Origin: Bedellia somnulentella
Taxonomy: Eukaryota > Arthropoda > Insecta > Lepidoptera > Bedelliidae
Assembly (NCBI GenBank): GCA_963576735.1
Contig: OY755184.1
Location: forward strand, 2,852,001 to 2,916,000
Length of the DNA stretch: 64,000 nt
Reading direction: 5' to 3'
Shown here: positions 1 through 10,195 of the stretch, in pieces
Numbering within the stretch: position 1 is the first letter of the stretch
How the letters are laid out: every line of letters starts with the position of its first letter
Translations under genes and position numbers: made by a program
Notes under the pieces: generated by a model
Databases searched by the model: none
What the model saw: the letters and a program-made list of their open reading frames with translations, nothing else
What the model was told of the DNA's origin: nothing

Positions 1-180
1 CTTCAGAGCTAGATACTCCTCAGCCACATTTCGAAGTTGACAAGATGGTGGAAATAAATTATCGTAGGTGATGGGTCTCCAACCGCATCGCCCAAAAACC
101 ACTTAAAAACCCCATAACCTTAGTCACCTCTTACGACACCGTACGTAGAAAGCGGTAGTGACATGCTAAGCCGGCACTAC
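1..180 (-). mobile_element. SINE-A copy, older subtype, tail outside window
   Basis: Minus-strand copy of the abundant short element called SINE-A here. Read on the minus strand it starts with GTAGTGCCGGCTTAGCATGT and runs through the conserved GGCGATGCGGTTGGAGACCC core. The hairpin and TATG tail lie off the left edge. It belongs to the subtype reading GTGGCTGAGGAGTNTCTAGC. The family looks non-coding. Confidence 0.8.
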
Positions 181-1190
181 AATCCTCATAACCTTTTCAC
201 AATTCGTGCGCCAACATGGCTTCTGTAAGATTCTATGCCTACAATAAAAGGAAACCTACACTATTCACTCCTCCCAAATAAAAATGTAAGTGACTCAATA
301 CACATTCACGCTTAAAATTACTCAGCGATTGAGTCAGCGTCTAAGCCTTTTGGCTTCAACCCATCGAGGGTTATGTAGCAATCCAACAAGCCATTGTAAT
401 TCCACGTTAGTAAAGCAAGCATTGTCGGCCTACGTTGCGTGAGGCCGGAAGACGGTTTTCAAGTCATGTTTCAAGGGTGACATTAATCGGCCGTTCCGCG
501 ATTACGATGTTAGTAATTCGGCTGATTGAATTGTGCTTTAGCTCTTTGTACTTTCAGTCTAGACTTATGATTTCAACTATTGATTGAAATAGTGTAGCTG
601 TTTAGTTGTGCGACTGTGTTACAGTCCCTTTTTTATTGAGATAGTGTTTTATTTATGTTAATGAAATGGGTTTGAAAACGTTTTACAACTTACGAATTCA
701 TTGTACCAATAAAATTATGTATTTCGAATCTATACTTTTTCTAAATAGGAAAGATTTGTTTGTTGTTGATTGGCTCAAAAACCATGCAAACGTTTTTTTT
801 AAAATAGATCGTTATAATATACCGACAAATTTGAGAAAAAACATAGGCTATGAATATCATCACGCTAAGCATTATAAGCGGTGTTTTAAAAATAATACAT
901 CTTTGTGAAGATGGAGCGGTACACACCTTGGTGCACAAATGTAAAATTCTCCTATTACCCTTTTTTATATTAGAGTTCCTCCATAACTGACTGTGCCGGG
1001 CAGCTGAAGGCCTGCCGATGGCGGGGCAAAGGTCCTTCATGTCTATCTAAACTATATCTGACAGGAGAGGCAAGGAGTCCTAACGAGTGACAAAGCAATA
1101 TTAAATAAGTATTGCATTCATACTATTCGTTAATAACCGATTACATTATTATTACCGTATCGTTATCTACGTAACCTAGAATTCTTTCGT
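181..1190. other. No confident gene; possible small exon on minus strand
   Basis: Mostly AT-rich sequence with nothing recognised. One speculative point: on the minus strand a CAG acceptor near 1019 followed by an open stretch to a GGTAATAGG donor near 961 would keep the phase left by the candidate exon at 1558-1408. The match is too short to call a gene. Confidence 0.3.
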
Positions 1191-1204
1191 TAGTATAGTT
1201 TATA

Positions 1205-1370
1205 ATATTTCAGGAATGTGAAGCGGGTTGGGCACATAAGAGATATATAGAACCAATGAGGATGGTTTTGTTAGTATAGGATGGCCACGCAAGACTAGAT
1301 TAAAAACGTTCTAACTAAGATGGGATTCTGAAGTTATAAGAATAAAAAAGAGCATACATGACAGAGAATA
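1205..1370 (+). mobile_element. RTE-like LINE 3' fragment (decayed)
   Basis: Aligns by eye with the end of the LINE ORF at 26973-28322: the stretches TTGGGCACATA, ATATATAGA-CCAATG and AAAACGTTCT match in order. Frameshifts and stops have broken the reading frame. It is separate from the fragment at 1605, because both carry the GAATAAAAGAGCAT motif. Confidence 0.7.
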
Positions 1371-1407
1371 AAGAATAAGTAATTTAGTATAATATTTAGT
1401 TACATAC

Positions 1408-1558
1408 CTCCCGTTCCTTGACCTGCTCTTGATGCTCTCATCATCTTTGAGGGTGTGCGTTCTCACCAGCGCCGGCAGACCAAGCGAGCTGGTCCCCTTC
1501 ACCAGACCACTACTCGGCTGGTCACTGCTCCTGGATTTGCGTGGGTCGAACTCTTTAC
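1408..1558 (-). CDS. Candidate internal exon of a Ser/Arg-rich protein
   Basis: GC-rich island between two LINE fragments. On the minus strand it is preceded by a pyrimidine-rich CCCACTGCTCCAG acceptor and followed by an AG|GTATGT donor. The 151 bases are open in one frame and encode a Ser/Lys/Arg-rich stretch containing KEFDPRKSRSSDQPSSG and KDDESIKSRSRNG. The incoming phase (two bases complete a codon) fits the outgoing phase of the candidate first exon at 6919-6775, giving Gly across the junction. The outgoing phase is 2, and the next exon is not securely found. I do not recognise the protein; it reads like a disordered cytoplasmic region. Transcript support would be needed to be sure it is expressed. 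Confidence 0.45.
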
Positions 1559-1604
1559 CTGGAGCAGTGGGAAATTTAGTTATAAAAGGATGTTTATTAT
1601 AAGA

Positions 1605-1885
1605 AGTGAAAAGAATAAAAGAGCATGTATGAGAAGAATGTAAGGGAAGCTAGAGAGGTTTGTCAAGATCGTACTAAGTGGCGATCGATAGTCTCTCGCC
1701 TGATTTCTGAATTGAGTATTCAAGCTGAGAACAACTTAAGTATCGTTTTGTCTCATTCAGTTGTTAAGATTTCAATGCGACAGAACGATACTTAAGTTGT
1801 TCTCAGCTGGAATACTCAATTCAGAAATCCGGCGTCTGCCTATCCCATTGGGAATAATGGGCGTGAGTATAAGTAAGTAAGTTTA
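1605..1885 (+). mobile_element. RTE-like LINE 3' end split by a MITE
   Basis: Matches the LINE 3' end: GAATAAAAGAGCATGTATGA, GAGAGGTTTGTCAAGATCGT and AGTGGCGATCGATAGTCTCT, then after the insertion TGCCTATCCCATTGGGAATA and GGGCGTGAGTATAAGTAAG. The break at 1697-1834 falls inside the CTCTGCC motif. Confidence 0.85.
1697..1834. mobile_element. 138-bp hairpin MITE with TCT target duplication
   Basis: Almost the whole insert is an inverted repeat. The left arm (from CGCCTGATTTCTGAATTGAG) and the reverse complement of the right arm (from CGCCGGATTTCTGAATTGAG) match over about 56 bases with a few differences, around a ~26-base centre. It interrupts a LINE 3' end, so both edges are exact: TCT at 1694-1696 and at 1835-1837 is the likely 3-bp target duplication. 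No coding capacity. The family is not recognised; a 3-bp duplication would fit PIF/Harbinger-like elements, but TCT is not their usual target. Confidence 0.85.
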
Positions 1886-2280
1886 TTATAATATAGAGAG
1901 AAGCAGTCTACCTACCATGATGCTTACACAGGCTTAGCATGTTGTTTATAAGTTTGTATGCAAAGTTTATTACCAACAAAACCAGAGATTCAGATTTGTG
2001 ATCAGTCACTTTTCCCCAAAAAAAACGGAACTAAGTTGACTCCACCGAAACCAGTTGCTTTTATGAAGTAAGTAAGAACAAAGAAAGTTTTTTTTGAAAA
2101 CTTTATTAATGGAGTTAGAATGACATGTGCAATATCTGGTTTCCTAAACTGAAACGGACTTATAAGAACAAATTGGAATAAAACTGTTATATTATAATTT
2201 AAAAGGATCTGGGAATTCGAAGGAAAAAAAGTCCTCTCTAAAGGCGGTATTTTTCAAAATTTTCTGGGAAATGGAGATAA
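1886..2280. other. No gene seen
   Basis: AT-rich intergenic or intronic sequence between a LINE end and a SINE-A. No open frame, splice pair or recognisable repeat was found. Confidence 0.4.
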
Positions 2281-2539
2281 CATACATACATACATACCTA
2301 TACATATACTCACGGCTATAAATCCCAGGAAGGGGTAGCCAGAGCTAAAGAATTAGAAATTCCTCAGCCACTTTTGGAAATTTGAGTGGGGAAAAGATAG
2401 TAATAATAAAGGTTGTTGGTGATGGGTCTCCAACCGCATCGCCCAAACATCCCTTAATAGCCCCATACCGTTAGTCGCCTCTTACGTACACCCGCCGGAA
2501 GAAATGGGGTAGTGCTATTCTAAGCCGACACTACACGGC
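2281..2539 (-). mobile_element. SINE-A, near full length
   Basis: Minus-strand copy with the (CATA)n tail at the left, CTCACGGCTATAAATCCC, the core GATGGGTCTCCAACCGCATC and the 5' end GCCGACACTACACGG at the right. It belongs to the subtype reading GAGGAATTTCTAATTC. Confidence 0.9.
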
Positions 2540-2776
2540 AATACGGAGATAACAAGTTTCTATGTATATTTATTTCAATTATGTACCTTGAAATTCAGAA
2601 ATAGGTATACATGTACAAGTTCTCATAGGTATAATATACAAATTTTAGTTATTCGGTTAAGATAAAAACCTAAGTTCTCTACCAATAGCTTCAACTTTTG
2701 GTAGTGTAAGAGAGAACAAAAACAATCCCTTATAATTTGAATGCAAAACTCTGACAAAGTCACGTATTGTTCAGAA

Positions 2777-2837
2777 ATATTAGTACCTCTGCCAACCTCC
2801 TCGGAGATATTTGGCGTGAACGTTTATGTTATGTTAT
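2777..2837 (+). mobile_element. SINE-B 3' end fragment
   Basis: Carries TAGTACCTCTGCCAACCTCC and GGCGTGAACGTTTATGTTAT, the 3' end of SINE-B with its TTATG-type tail. The rest of the element is missing, and the SINE-C palindrome starts immediately after. Confidence 0.85.
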
Positions 2838-3176
2838 AATTTGAATGTTTTTGTTCATCAAAACCTCATGTGGGGAATATTACTAATAAATAAAGAATAA
2901 ATAAAGGGCTACTACTACTTAATATGGGCTACTAGTCTGAAATAAATGATTTTTATTTTATTTATTAAAGAAAAGAAAAATTTCGACTGCCAACGCGAAA
3001 TTCTTCTATCCTTTGTTTCTTTTACACTTTTTTTAAGTAGTGTTTGCGAGCCCTACCTCCGAATTTTTCACTAATTCGATTCCCGCCCTTGCGAAAATTT
3101 TTCTTTCCTTTATTTATTCTTTATTTATTAGTAATAATCCCCACATGAGGTTTTCATGAACAAAAACATTCAAATT
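2838..3176. mobile_element. SINE-C palindromic copy
   Basis: The left arm (2838-2904) and right arm (3111-3176) are inverted copies of about 67 bases with very few differences, including CCCCACATGAGGTTTT and a TTTATTCTTTATTTATTAG run. Between them are the SINE-C core in inverted orientation (CCTACCTCCGAATTTTT) and a remnant of the tRNA-like B box (TTCGATTCCCGCC). Palindromic copies of this family also occur at 11157-11475. Confidence 0.75.
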
Positions 3177-3246
3177 ATGTGATAGTTAGGCGTTCTCAAC
3201 ATTTGCATTCTATCTGAAAAGATAGACAAGTGGCCTTCTGGATTTG

Positions 3247-3462
3247 TAAAAAATTCGGAGGTAGGGAACACAAACACTACTTAAAAAAGTGAAAAAGATA
3301 TGAAGGATAAAATAATTTCGCGGTGGCAGCCTTTGACACGGTAGCTCAATTGGCAGAGCGACGACGGGGGCGTATACCCGAGGTCGCGGGTTCGATTCCC
3401 GCCTGTGTCAAAATTTTTCTTTCCTTTATTTATTCTTTATTTATTAGTAATAATCCCTTATT
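3247..3462 (+). mobile_element. SINE-C with tRNA-like region
   Basis: Starts at CGGAGGTAGGGAACACAAAC and contains a tRNA-like stretch (3334-3410): pol III A box TAGCTCAATTGG and B box GGTTCGATTCC, with a 3' flank ATTTTTCTTTCCTTTATTTA. The acceptor-stem halves GACACGG and CCTGTGTC pair imperfectly and no clean 7-base anticodon loop forms, so this is a SINE head and not a working tRNA gene. Confidence 0.75.
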
Positions 3463-4046
3463 TTTTAGCGGCGACGGTAATAAACTTACTAATTTGTTGA
3501 GTTCAATTTACGTATGAATGTTTGGAACTAGATTAAAAGGGATTTTTATTACAATCGAATATGATGTCACAACGCAAAGCTATAACTACTTGTTGTAAAA
3601 TTATGAAATTGGATGATTTCTACGCAAGAGAGCTACCAAGGTAGTCAGGAATGCAATTAAATGTAGTCTACGCGGTCGTAATCGCAGTACTATTCTGTTC
3701 TTATTGCTAGCAAATATAAATTATTTCTCTTGTAAATAAACACCTAATTTCTATGTTAAAAAAAAAAGATAATTTAATAATGTTTAGATTTTTACACTTA
3801 TTAACTGATACGATACCCTTTAAAAGAGAAGACGGGAAAATGTTTATCGATTAAATAGCCGTTTGCAAATTGCATAATTAAAACAAAAAAAAAGTTTGGC
3901 TTTTTTTACGAGTGAAATTACGAAATAGCCAGAATGAACTTTTCCTCAGACATAATTAAAGATGGTGATAGAAAGTAATAACTGATTAACGAATAGAAGA
4001 AGAAAAACTATTTAAAGTCGACTCTTTCCAAAGTATGCATACGTAA
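3463..4046. other. No gene seen
   Basis: AT-rich sequence with short A and T runs. No open frame, tRNA or repeat family was recognised. Confidence 0.4.
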
Positions 4047-4550
4047 TATACATACATATACTCACAGCCATAAATCACTAAAAGCGGTAGCCAGAGCTTC
4101 AAAATCAGAAAATTCTTAAGCCACTTTTGGAAATTAACACACACACACATACTCACGGCTGTAAATCCCTAGAAGGGGTAGCCAGAGCTAGGGAATTAGA
4201 AATTACTCAGCCACTTTTGGAAAGTTGAGTGGGGAAAAGATGTTGAGATAAAGGTTTTTGGTGATGGGTCTCCTACCGCATCGCCCAAAAATCCATTAAA
4301 ACCCCAATACCGTTAGTCGCCTCTTACGTACACCCATCGGTAGAAACGGGGTAGTGCTATTCTAAGCCGACACTACACGGCAAATTGAGAAATTAAGTAA
4401 GGAAAATATTGTAAAATAAATGTTTTTGGTGATGGGTGTCCAACCGCATCGCCCAAAAATCACTTAACAAGGCCCAATATCCTAAGTCGCCTCTTAGAAT
4501 CACCATGGGAAGAAGTGGCGTAGTGCTATTCGAAGCCAACACTAAACACC
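4047..4550 (-). mobile_element. Older SINE-A split by a younger SINE-A
   Basis: The tail half (4047-4135) ends at GCCACTTTTGGAAATT and the 5' half resumes at 4382 with AAATTGAGAAATTAAG. The two halves are one diverged minus-strand copy interrupted by the insertion at 4136-4381. The AAATT direct repeats mark the target duplication. Confidence 0.85.
4136..4381 (-). mobile_element. SINE-A inserted inside another SINE-A
   Basis: Complete minus-strand copy with a tail mutated to (AC)n, then CATACTCACGGCTGTAAATC to CGACACTACACGGC. It is flanked by AAATT at 4131-4135 and 4382-4386. Because it sits in a known sequence, both element ends are resolved. Confidence 0.9.
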
Positions 4551-4846
4551 AAATTATGTGTCACTAGAATATTTCACCGAGTGCGTTTTATATTATTTTT
4601 ACCCTTAAACAACAAAATGATAACCAGGTAATTGCTTCTTACCCTCAAAACGCTAATAATATATGAGGGTTGATGAGGGTTGGGTTAGTCATTAAATACC
4701 ACCAACAAGTTGGCCTTTTGTTTCGTAAAAATAAGGCTGCGGCTATTTTCGACTATAATAATTAGTAGTTTTAGTTGGTGTATGTGTTTGTAAAGCATTT
4801 GTTGTTAGCAAGCAAGACTTGAATAAATGCAAAATTATTTTGGTAA

Positions 4847-5088
4847 CATACATACATATACACACGGCCATAAATCACATAAAGGGGTAGTAGAGCTAGA
4901 AACTCCTCAGCCATATTTGGAAGTTGATAGGAGACAAGATGTTAGAAATAAAGTATCGTTGGTGATTGATATCGATGGATCTCCAACCGCATCTCCCAAA
5001 AACCACCACAAAAAGCCCCATGCCCTTAGTTGCCTCTTACGAATGGGTAGAAAAGAGAAGTGATATGCTAAGCCGACACTACACAGCA
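4847..5088 (-). mobile_element. SINE-A, older subtype, diverged
   Basis: Minus strand: CATACATATACACACGGCCA tail side, TCTCCAACCGCATCTCCC core and GCCGACACTACACAGC 5' end. It has a small internal insertion (TGATATCGATGG) in the core. Confidence 0.85.
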
Positions 5089-5540
5089 CCTTTACCATTT
5101 TACTTATATTTAAATTTCTTACTATAATATGTTTATTTATTTAAACACTTTATTGCGTACAAAAACACAACACACAAACAGTATTAAAAAAATTCAAAAC
5201 AGCCTTAACGCGATTTCTTCCAGTCAACCTTTATGGTGAGGACCAAATGGATAACTCTTTAATTTAAATTACGGTCAAATATAAATGCAATTTCATCGAA
5301 ACTTAATTAAACACAACTTATTTACTACCTATATATTAATGTATATACCTAATAATAACTATATCAAATATAATATACAATATCTTAATATATACTTATA
5401 TAATAAAATAAATACAAATATATACATATACCTAACTTTATAAAATCTACCAACCAAAGGTTTTAAAAAAAGGGATTTAAGTTTATTTTTAAATATATTT
5501 AATGATGATATAATTTACAACATACATTTATTTTTCAATT
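5089..5540. other. No gene seen
   Basis: Very AT-rich stretch with runs of TATA-like dinucleotides. No frame or repeat family recognised. Confidence 0.4.
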
Positions 5541-5624
5541 TTTCCCCACTTAACTTCTGATTCTGAAGCCTCTAGCTACCCCTTTTAGGGATTTATAGCC
5601 GTGAGTATATGTATGTATGTATGT
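5541..5624 (+). mobile_element. SINE-A 3' fragment
   Basis: 5'-truncated plus-strand copy: CTAGCTACCCCTTTTAGGGA, TATAGCCGTGAGTATATG, then a TATG tail. Confidence 0.85.
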
Positions 5625-5927
5625 TACTATATAAATTGACCTTGATAGCTCATTGATAAAAAAACACCTGTAATGTAGAGAATGATTTGTTGAAGTAAAT
5701 GGGATTTCTTTCACCTCTATGTGTATTTAAAGTTTTTAAAGACGGACATAATCTAGAAGAAACCCACCTGACTGAGTGGCGCTCATGTCCCGTGGTGTTT
5801 AGAGATTCATAAGAGAGAAAACCTCTATCACCCATTTATGAATATACAACGGAAATACTTAGGTTAATTGTATTATTGCTCGATAAACCCTGATGTATAA
5901 AAATTAAAAAAAAACAACACACAACAA

Positions 5928-6171
5928 GACAGTGTACTCACGTGATAGGCAGGCCTATCGCCGTTTTGTACGAATAAACTGTCCCATGACTAAGTACAAC
6001 TCAGCCATGTGGGTTTCCTCACGATGTTTTCCCTCACCGTTAACAACCATGATAAATTAACCACACATATGTCTTTAGAAATGACAAATTGGTGTAGGCC
6101 CCACCCAGGATTTGAACACTAGTCGTCTGCACGATAACCGAGTGTTCTACCCACTGGGCTATCACGGTTGC
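5928..6171 (-). mobile_element. SINE-B, lacking its 3' end
   Basis: Minus-strand copy. The tRNA-like head is at the right (CCACTGGGCTATCACGG is the reverse complement of the A-box region, AGGATTTGAACAC the B box). The body contains CCTCACGATGTTTTCCCTCA. It ends at GACAGTGTACTCACGTGA, so the hairpin and tail are missing. Confidence 0.9.
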
Positions 6172-6412
6172 TTTTTTTTTAAATATCCTATTATCTTTAA
6201 AAATTTGAATTGTTGCGTTGAAATAGAATTTGGATCACGATCACGATCACGATTTTTTGGTCACCTTATTAGTTATAATTCACGTCATTCGCATTACCAC
6301 TTGGTACACATTTATTTATTAGTTATTATTCCATTATGTTAATTACATAAAAAGTAAAAATAATAGCATAAAATTTATTTTCAGATATATACATACATAC
6401 ATATATCTATAT

Positions 6413-6471
6413 GGCTTATTCCACTTTTCCCCGTTGACGGGGATTGTCAACGGGGAAAAGTGGAATAAGCC
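6413..6471. mobile_element. 59-bp perfect hairpin with 9-bp target duplication
   Basis: Two perfect 26-bp arms (6413-6438 and 6446-6471, starting GGCTTATTCCACTTTTCC) around a 7-base loop. TATCTATAT at 6404-6412 and 6472-6480 flanks it as a direct repeat. It looks like a tiny non-coding DNA transposon derivative; 8-9-bp duplications are known for several DNA transposon superfamilies, and I do not assign one. Confidence 0.8.
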
Positions 6472-6480
6472 TATCTATAT

Positions 6481-6774
6481 GCCTTTCGAACAAATCATAG
6501 GTTATGTCCGTAATCTTCGACTCGATAAAATCTTAATGGGGATCTGAGACATGACGCAAATTTCATAATTGAACATTTGTGTTTGTGTGTGTAAACAGCT
6601 ACCTGTACACTTTTAATTTAATTTAGTTCCCAGATCTCGCTGTTAATTGAAGGTGCACTTTGGTGATAGTAGTGTATTTTTTTAAATTTACCTGGACACT
6701 AGACCAAATACAACTAGACTCTAGGTTGTTTACTTAATCTAAGTCTGTAGTATGATAATAATAGAATTAATTAC
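6481..6774. other. No gene seen; proposed intron of minus-strand gene
   Basis: AT-rich sequence lying just downstream (minus strand) of the candidate first exon donor at 6775. Nothing else is recognised. Confidence 0.35.
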
Positions 6775-6919
6775 CACTTCTGGCTGAGCCAACGAGGGTC
6801 TCCGCAGACCTGGAAATGGTTCTTGACAGTGAGGTAGGAGGAGCTCGCATCGGAATACCGTGCCTTTGGTTCATGTCAAATTTCACGGGACGTAATATCT
6901 GCAGATTCTTTAGAGCCAT
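6775..6919 (-). CDS. Candidate first coding exon of a Ser/Arg-rich protein
   Basis: On the minus strand an ATG at 6919-6917 (context AAGTGATGG) opens a 48-codon frame beginning MALKNLQILRPVKFDMNQRH and containing PPTSLSRTISRSAETLVG. An in-frame TAA lies about 30 bases upstream, so this is the first possible Met of the frame. The frame ends at a G|GTAATT donor in phase 1, which fits the acceptor phase of the exon at 1558-1408. Minus-strand upstream sequence (7260-7440) is CpG-rich. Too short to stand out as an open frame, but composition, splice sites and phase agree. No family recognised; the motif mix (SLSRTISRS) resembles phosphorylatable disordered regions. Alternative: chance open frame in a GC-richer patch. 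Confidence 0.45.
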
Positions 6920-7259
6920 CACTTGCAAAACAGTTTAGCATTTTGAAATTAGACGTAGTGATGAAATCTCAGAAATACAGTTTGTCGTAACTTTCGCACC
7001 GATATCTTCACAATTTGTTACAACATACAAATCAATTCGTAATTATGAGTAAGTCTAATCACTTAATACAATCATTTTGAATGAAGGCTGAATATAATAG
7101 AAATATAATGCCTAATATTGATTTTAAACACACATGTTAGTATCAATCAGGTATACTTTTCTTTCAACTACTCTTAAAGTACTAGAATACTTTAAAAATA
7201 ATAATATATGTAATCAATACTAATCGCTTTTATTTATAACAATAAAAAATTACAGAAAA

Positions 7260-7440
7260 ACTTGTTCGCGAGCATTAAAAAGGCGGGAAATACTTTTTCA
7301 AAATGGCGGTCATAGCAGCCATGAATAACGCGCGCGAAGCACTGACTGACTGAATGCTTTCAGTCGGTAGTGGCGGCAGCTATTTGAAAGTTGCCTTAAC
7401 AGGCCATTTTCACCGATAAATCTATAAAATTTGTACTCGC
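7260..7440 (-). promoter_or_regulatory. CpG-rich region, possible promoter of minus-strand gene
   Basis: Local rise in GC and CpG in AT-rich surroundings. Plus-strand text holds GGCGGGAAAT (an E2F-type TTTCCCGCC on the minus strand) and AAAATGGCGG (YY1/Pho-like core). It sits 340-520 bases upstream of the candidate minus-strand start codon. The promoter role is inferred; no TATA box was identified. Confidence 0.3.
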
Positions 7441-8936
7441 TCGTAGAGTAGCCCGCATGTTTTCTAATAGCCCCTTTGCTAAATGATCGTGCATTTCATT
7501 TAACTCTTGGATTGTTGCCTGAAGTTTTAATAAAAATAAGCTTTCTTTTAAGTTAAGATATTAAGTAATTTAAAGTCTTGACAAACGCAAGTATTAATCT
7601 AAACTGTTTTTTGTAACTTAAAGTTCTTTTTATGTGAGGCACATAGAGATATAGATAGAGACATCGTCTTTATAAAGTGACCCATGCACATAAATTGCAG
7701 TAGAAGACCTATCACTACGAATGGCTTTACGATACAATTATTATTCTGCATGTTGTAGGTGAAAAATCTTTCCATGTTATCGCTGATTATTTCATTGCGT
7801 TTTTTTTATTATTTATTTTTCTTCTGTTTATTTTACCTTATGTTATCAACCTTTTTTCCAAAATTAATTGCATACTTAGGAGACATTTGACCAACTTGTT
7901 ATCTTATAATCAAAGGCTTAAGAGACGAACATTTGCTACCTTTAACCTATTCAAAACTACCCAAAATAAATTCTCCGATACTCGCACATACATTTATCGC
8001 ATGCCTTCCATCATTATGGCCCTACAGCCAGCCCTCAGAATAAACCGCACTGAATTATTAACAAGCCAGCGTTACTTTTACACTACACATGATTAAATAC
8101 AAACTCTTCTGTTACTAAAACTACTTTCACTTAATTACTTTTCTGTGTGTTTGCCACTTTATTTTATACCTACATATTTTGATGCTCGCTAATGGAAGTT
8201 TTTCATGTCTAGATTTTAGTTGTTTTTTTTTACTAATGGATAGTAATGCTTTTATTTCAACAATTTTGTTTGACATTGGAACATTTACTTTGATTTTATC
8301 CTGATCTGCCGAATTGTATTACGAACATACCAATCAACATTAACATACGGACCATTCAGATTATTTTATGAATGAATCCGCCTACGTGTATGTAGATTGT
8401 TTGAAAGATTTCCCTACCTACGTATATATTCTAAATTATTAAGAGGTCAAGCGGTGGACACCGGTAGAAGGTAATCTCTACTCTAGACGAATACGAAATA
8501 CGAATACGTATACGAAACTTTAAGAAATAATTTCGAGACCAAAAAATATATTTTTAATCAATATTGGCTAGTAATATATAGATTTAAGCTGCTTGCTATT
8601 CGTTTAAAGCCAGGTCGGATGCTAGTATATCACAAAACTATATGAGTACCTAACTTTAAGGATCGCCCATTTAAAAACAAATTTCATCAGGAATATTATT
8701 TATGGCTGGTTCGTGTTTACGATGGGAGATTAATTTTTAAACTACCACAGGGTTGTCTGCGAAGTGCATGATATGAGTCACTGACCTCTGCAAGTGCATT
8801 GGGCTTCATTTGTTTACACCGACAATGCATTCGCGACGTATGGCCGCGAAGGGGTGCCAGGGGTACTAATTATTCTAAACATCAACTGTAATTTTTGTCA
8901 CGCAGGGTTGATAACTTTGTGCTAAGAAGCGTACTG
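7441..8936. other. No gene seen
   Basis: About 1.5 kb of AT-rich sequence. A 69-codon frame at 7887-8096 has no recognisable features and is probably chance. A GC-richer patch at 8750-8870 has stops in the frames I checked. Confidence 0.35.
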
Positions 8937-9182
8937 CATACATACATACATATACTCACGGCTATAAATCCCTAGAAGGGGTAGCCAGAGCTAAGGAATT
9001 GGAAACTCCTCAGCCACTTTTGGAAAGTTGAGTAAGGAGATGTTAAAATAAAGGTTGTTGCTGATGGGTCTCCAACCGCATCGCCCAAAAATCCCTTAAA
9101 AGCCCCAATACCGTTGGCCGCCTCTTACGTACATCCACCGGAAGAAATGGGGTAGTGCTATTCTAAGCCGACACTACATCGC
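8937..9182 (-). mobile_element. SINE-A, near full length
   Basis: Minus strand: CATACATATACTCACGGCTA, CTAGAAGGGGTAGCCAGAGC, core TCTCCAACCGCATCGCCC, 5' end CCGACACTACATCGC. Low divergence from the common sequence. Confidence 0.9.
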
Positions 9183-9344
9183 AATATTTTTTATTCCTTT
9201 GTAATATTAAATTATAATTTTCAAATCACAAGCTTCCACAAATAGTGCTTCTTCTAATCCTAATGTAATAATGTAACAAATGCAATGGTTTACCTTTTGT
9301 CCTATATATAACTTATTATGTTATTCAGAAAAAAAAGGATTGTT

Positions 9345-9472
9345 TTTGAAGGGTCAGCATAACCAGACACATCGCCCAAAAACCTTTTGGAAAATCCCAT
9401 CACCTTAAGACGTCTCTTACAAGAACCGCGGAAAGATATCGCTAAGTTCTCTTCAAAGCCGTCACTACACAA
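9345..9472 (-). mobile_element. Old SINE-A fragment
   Basis: Diverged minus-strand copy of the 5' half: ACATCGCCCAAAAACC, GTCTCTTACAAGAACC and GCCGTCACTACACAAC are recognisable. Confidence 0.6.
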
Positions 9473-9654
9473 CTTTATTGTTAACAACTTCAGTCAATAG
9501 AAAAAATAGACTTTCCCGGTAATCTGGCGGTTAGAGTGTTTTGTTCTATATCCCAAGGTCTCAAGTTTGGTTCCTGGGCAGGCATGGGTTAAACACTCGG
9601 GTTGGTTTACTAGATTAAGGCTGCTGTATTGATTTTCAAAAATATAAGCGTAGT

Positions 9655-9897
9655 GCTGTGTAGTGGCGGCTTAGAATAGCACTACCCCATTTCTTCCGGT
9701 GGGTGTACGTAAGAGGCGACTAACGGTATTGGGGCTTTTAAGGGATATTTGGGCGATGCGGTTGGAGACCCATCACCAACAACCTTTATTTTACCATCTT
9801 TTCCCCACACAACTTTCCAAAAGTGGCTGAGGAATTTCTAATTCCTTAGCTCTGGCTACCGCTCTGGCTACCCCTTCTAGGGATTTACAGCCGTGAG

Positions 9898-9929
<32 letters not shown>

Positions 9930-9930
9930 T
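9655..9930 (+). mobile_element. SINE-A, full length, with long TATG tail
   Basis: Plus strand from GCTGTGTAGTGGCGGCTTAG through TTGGGCGATGCGGTTGGAGA to GCCGTGAGTATATG(TATG)n. It carries a short internal duplication (GCTCTGGCTACC twice, 9849-9875) just before the terminal hairpin. Confidence 0.92.
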
Positions 9931-10195
9931 AAGCGTATTTCTTGCTTCGGAGAGCAGGTTACGCAGTTAATACCGTCTACTAACATAGTAGTGTTCGTAG
10001 AAGTCAAGCCAAGCATAGTTGTTGTATAACCAAATCTCACTAAACAGAATCAAAATTAACAAGGGCCATCTGGGGTCATGAGGTACCAAGTGTCATAAAT
10101 AAAGGGTCTTTCAACAAGAACTTAGTTTAAAAAAAAGATTAAATTTTTTATTGTAGTAAGGTATAACAAGAGGAAAGTTCGGCAATTATTATTGA

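Noticed and set aside
3334..3410. tRNA gene (also at 11325-11395, 49944-50016 and 53965-54056)
   Set aside because: A and B boxes are good, but the anticodon arm has a 4-bp stem and 8-base loop, copies diverge and they share long non-tRNA flanks, so they are SINE heads.
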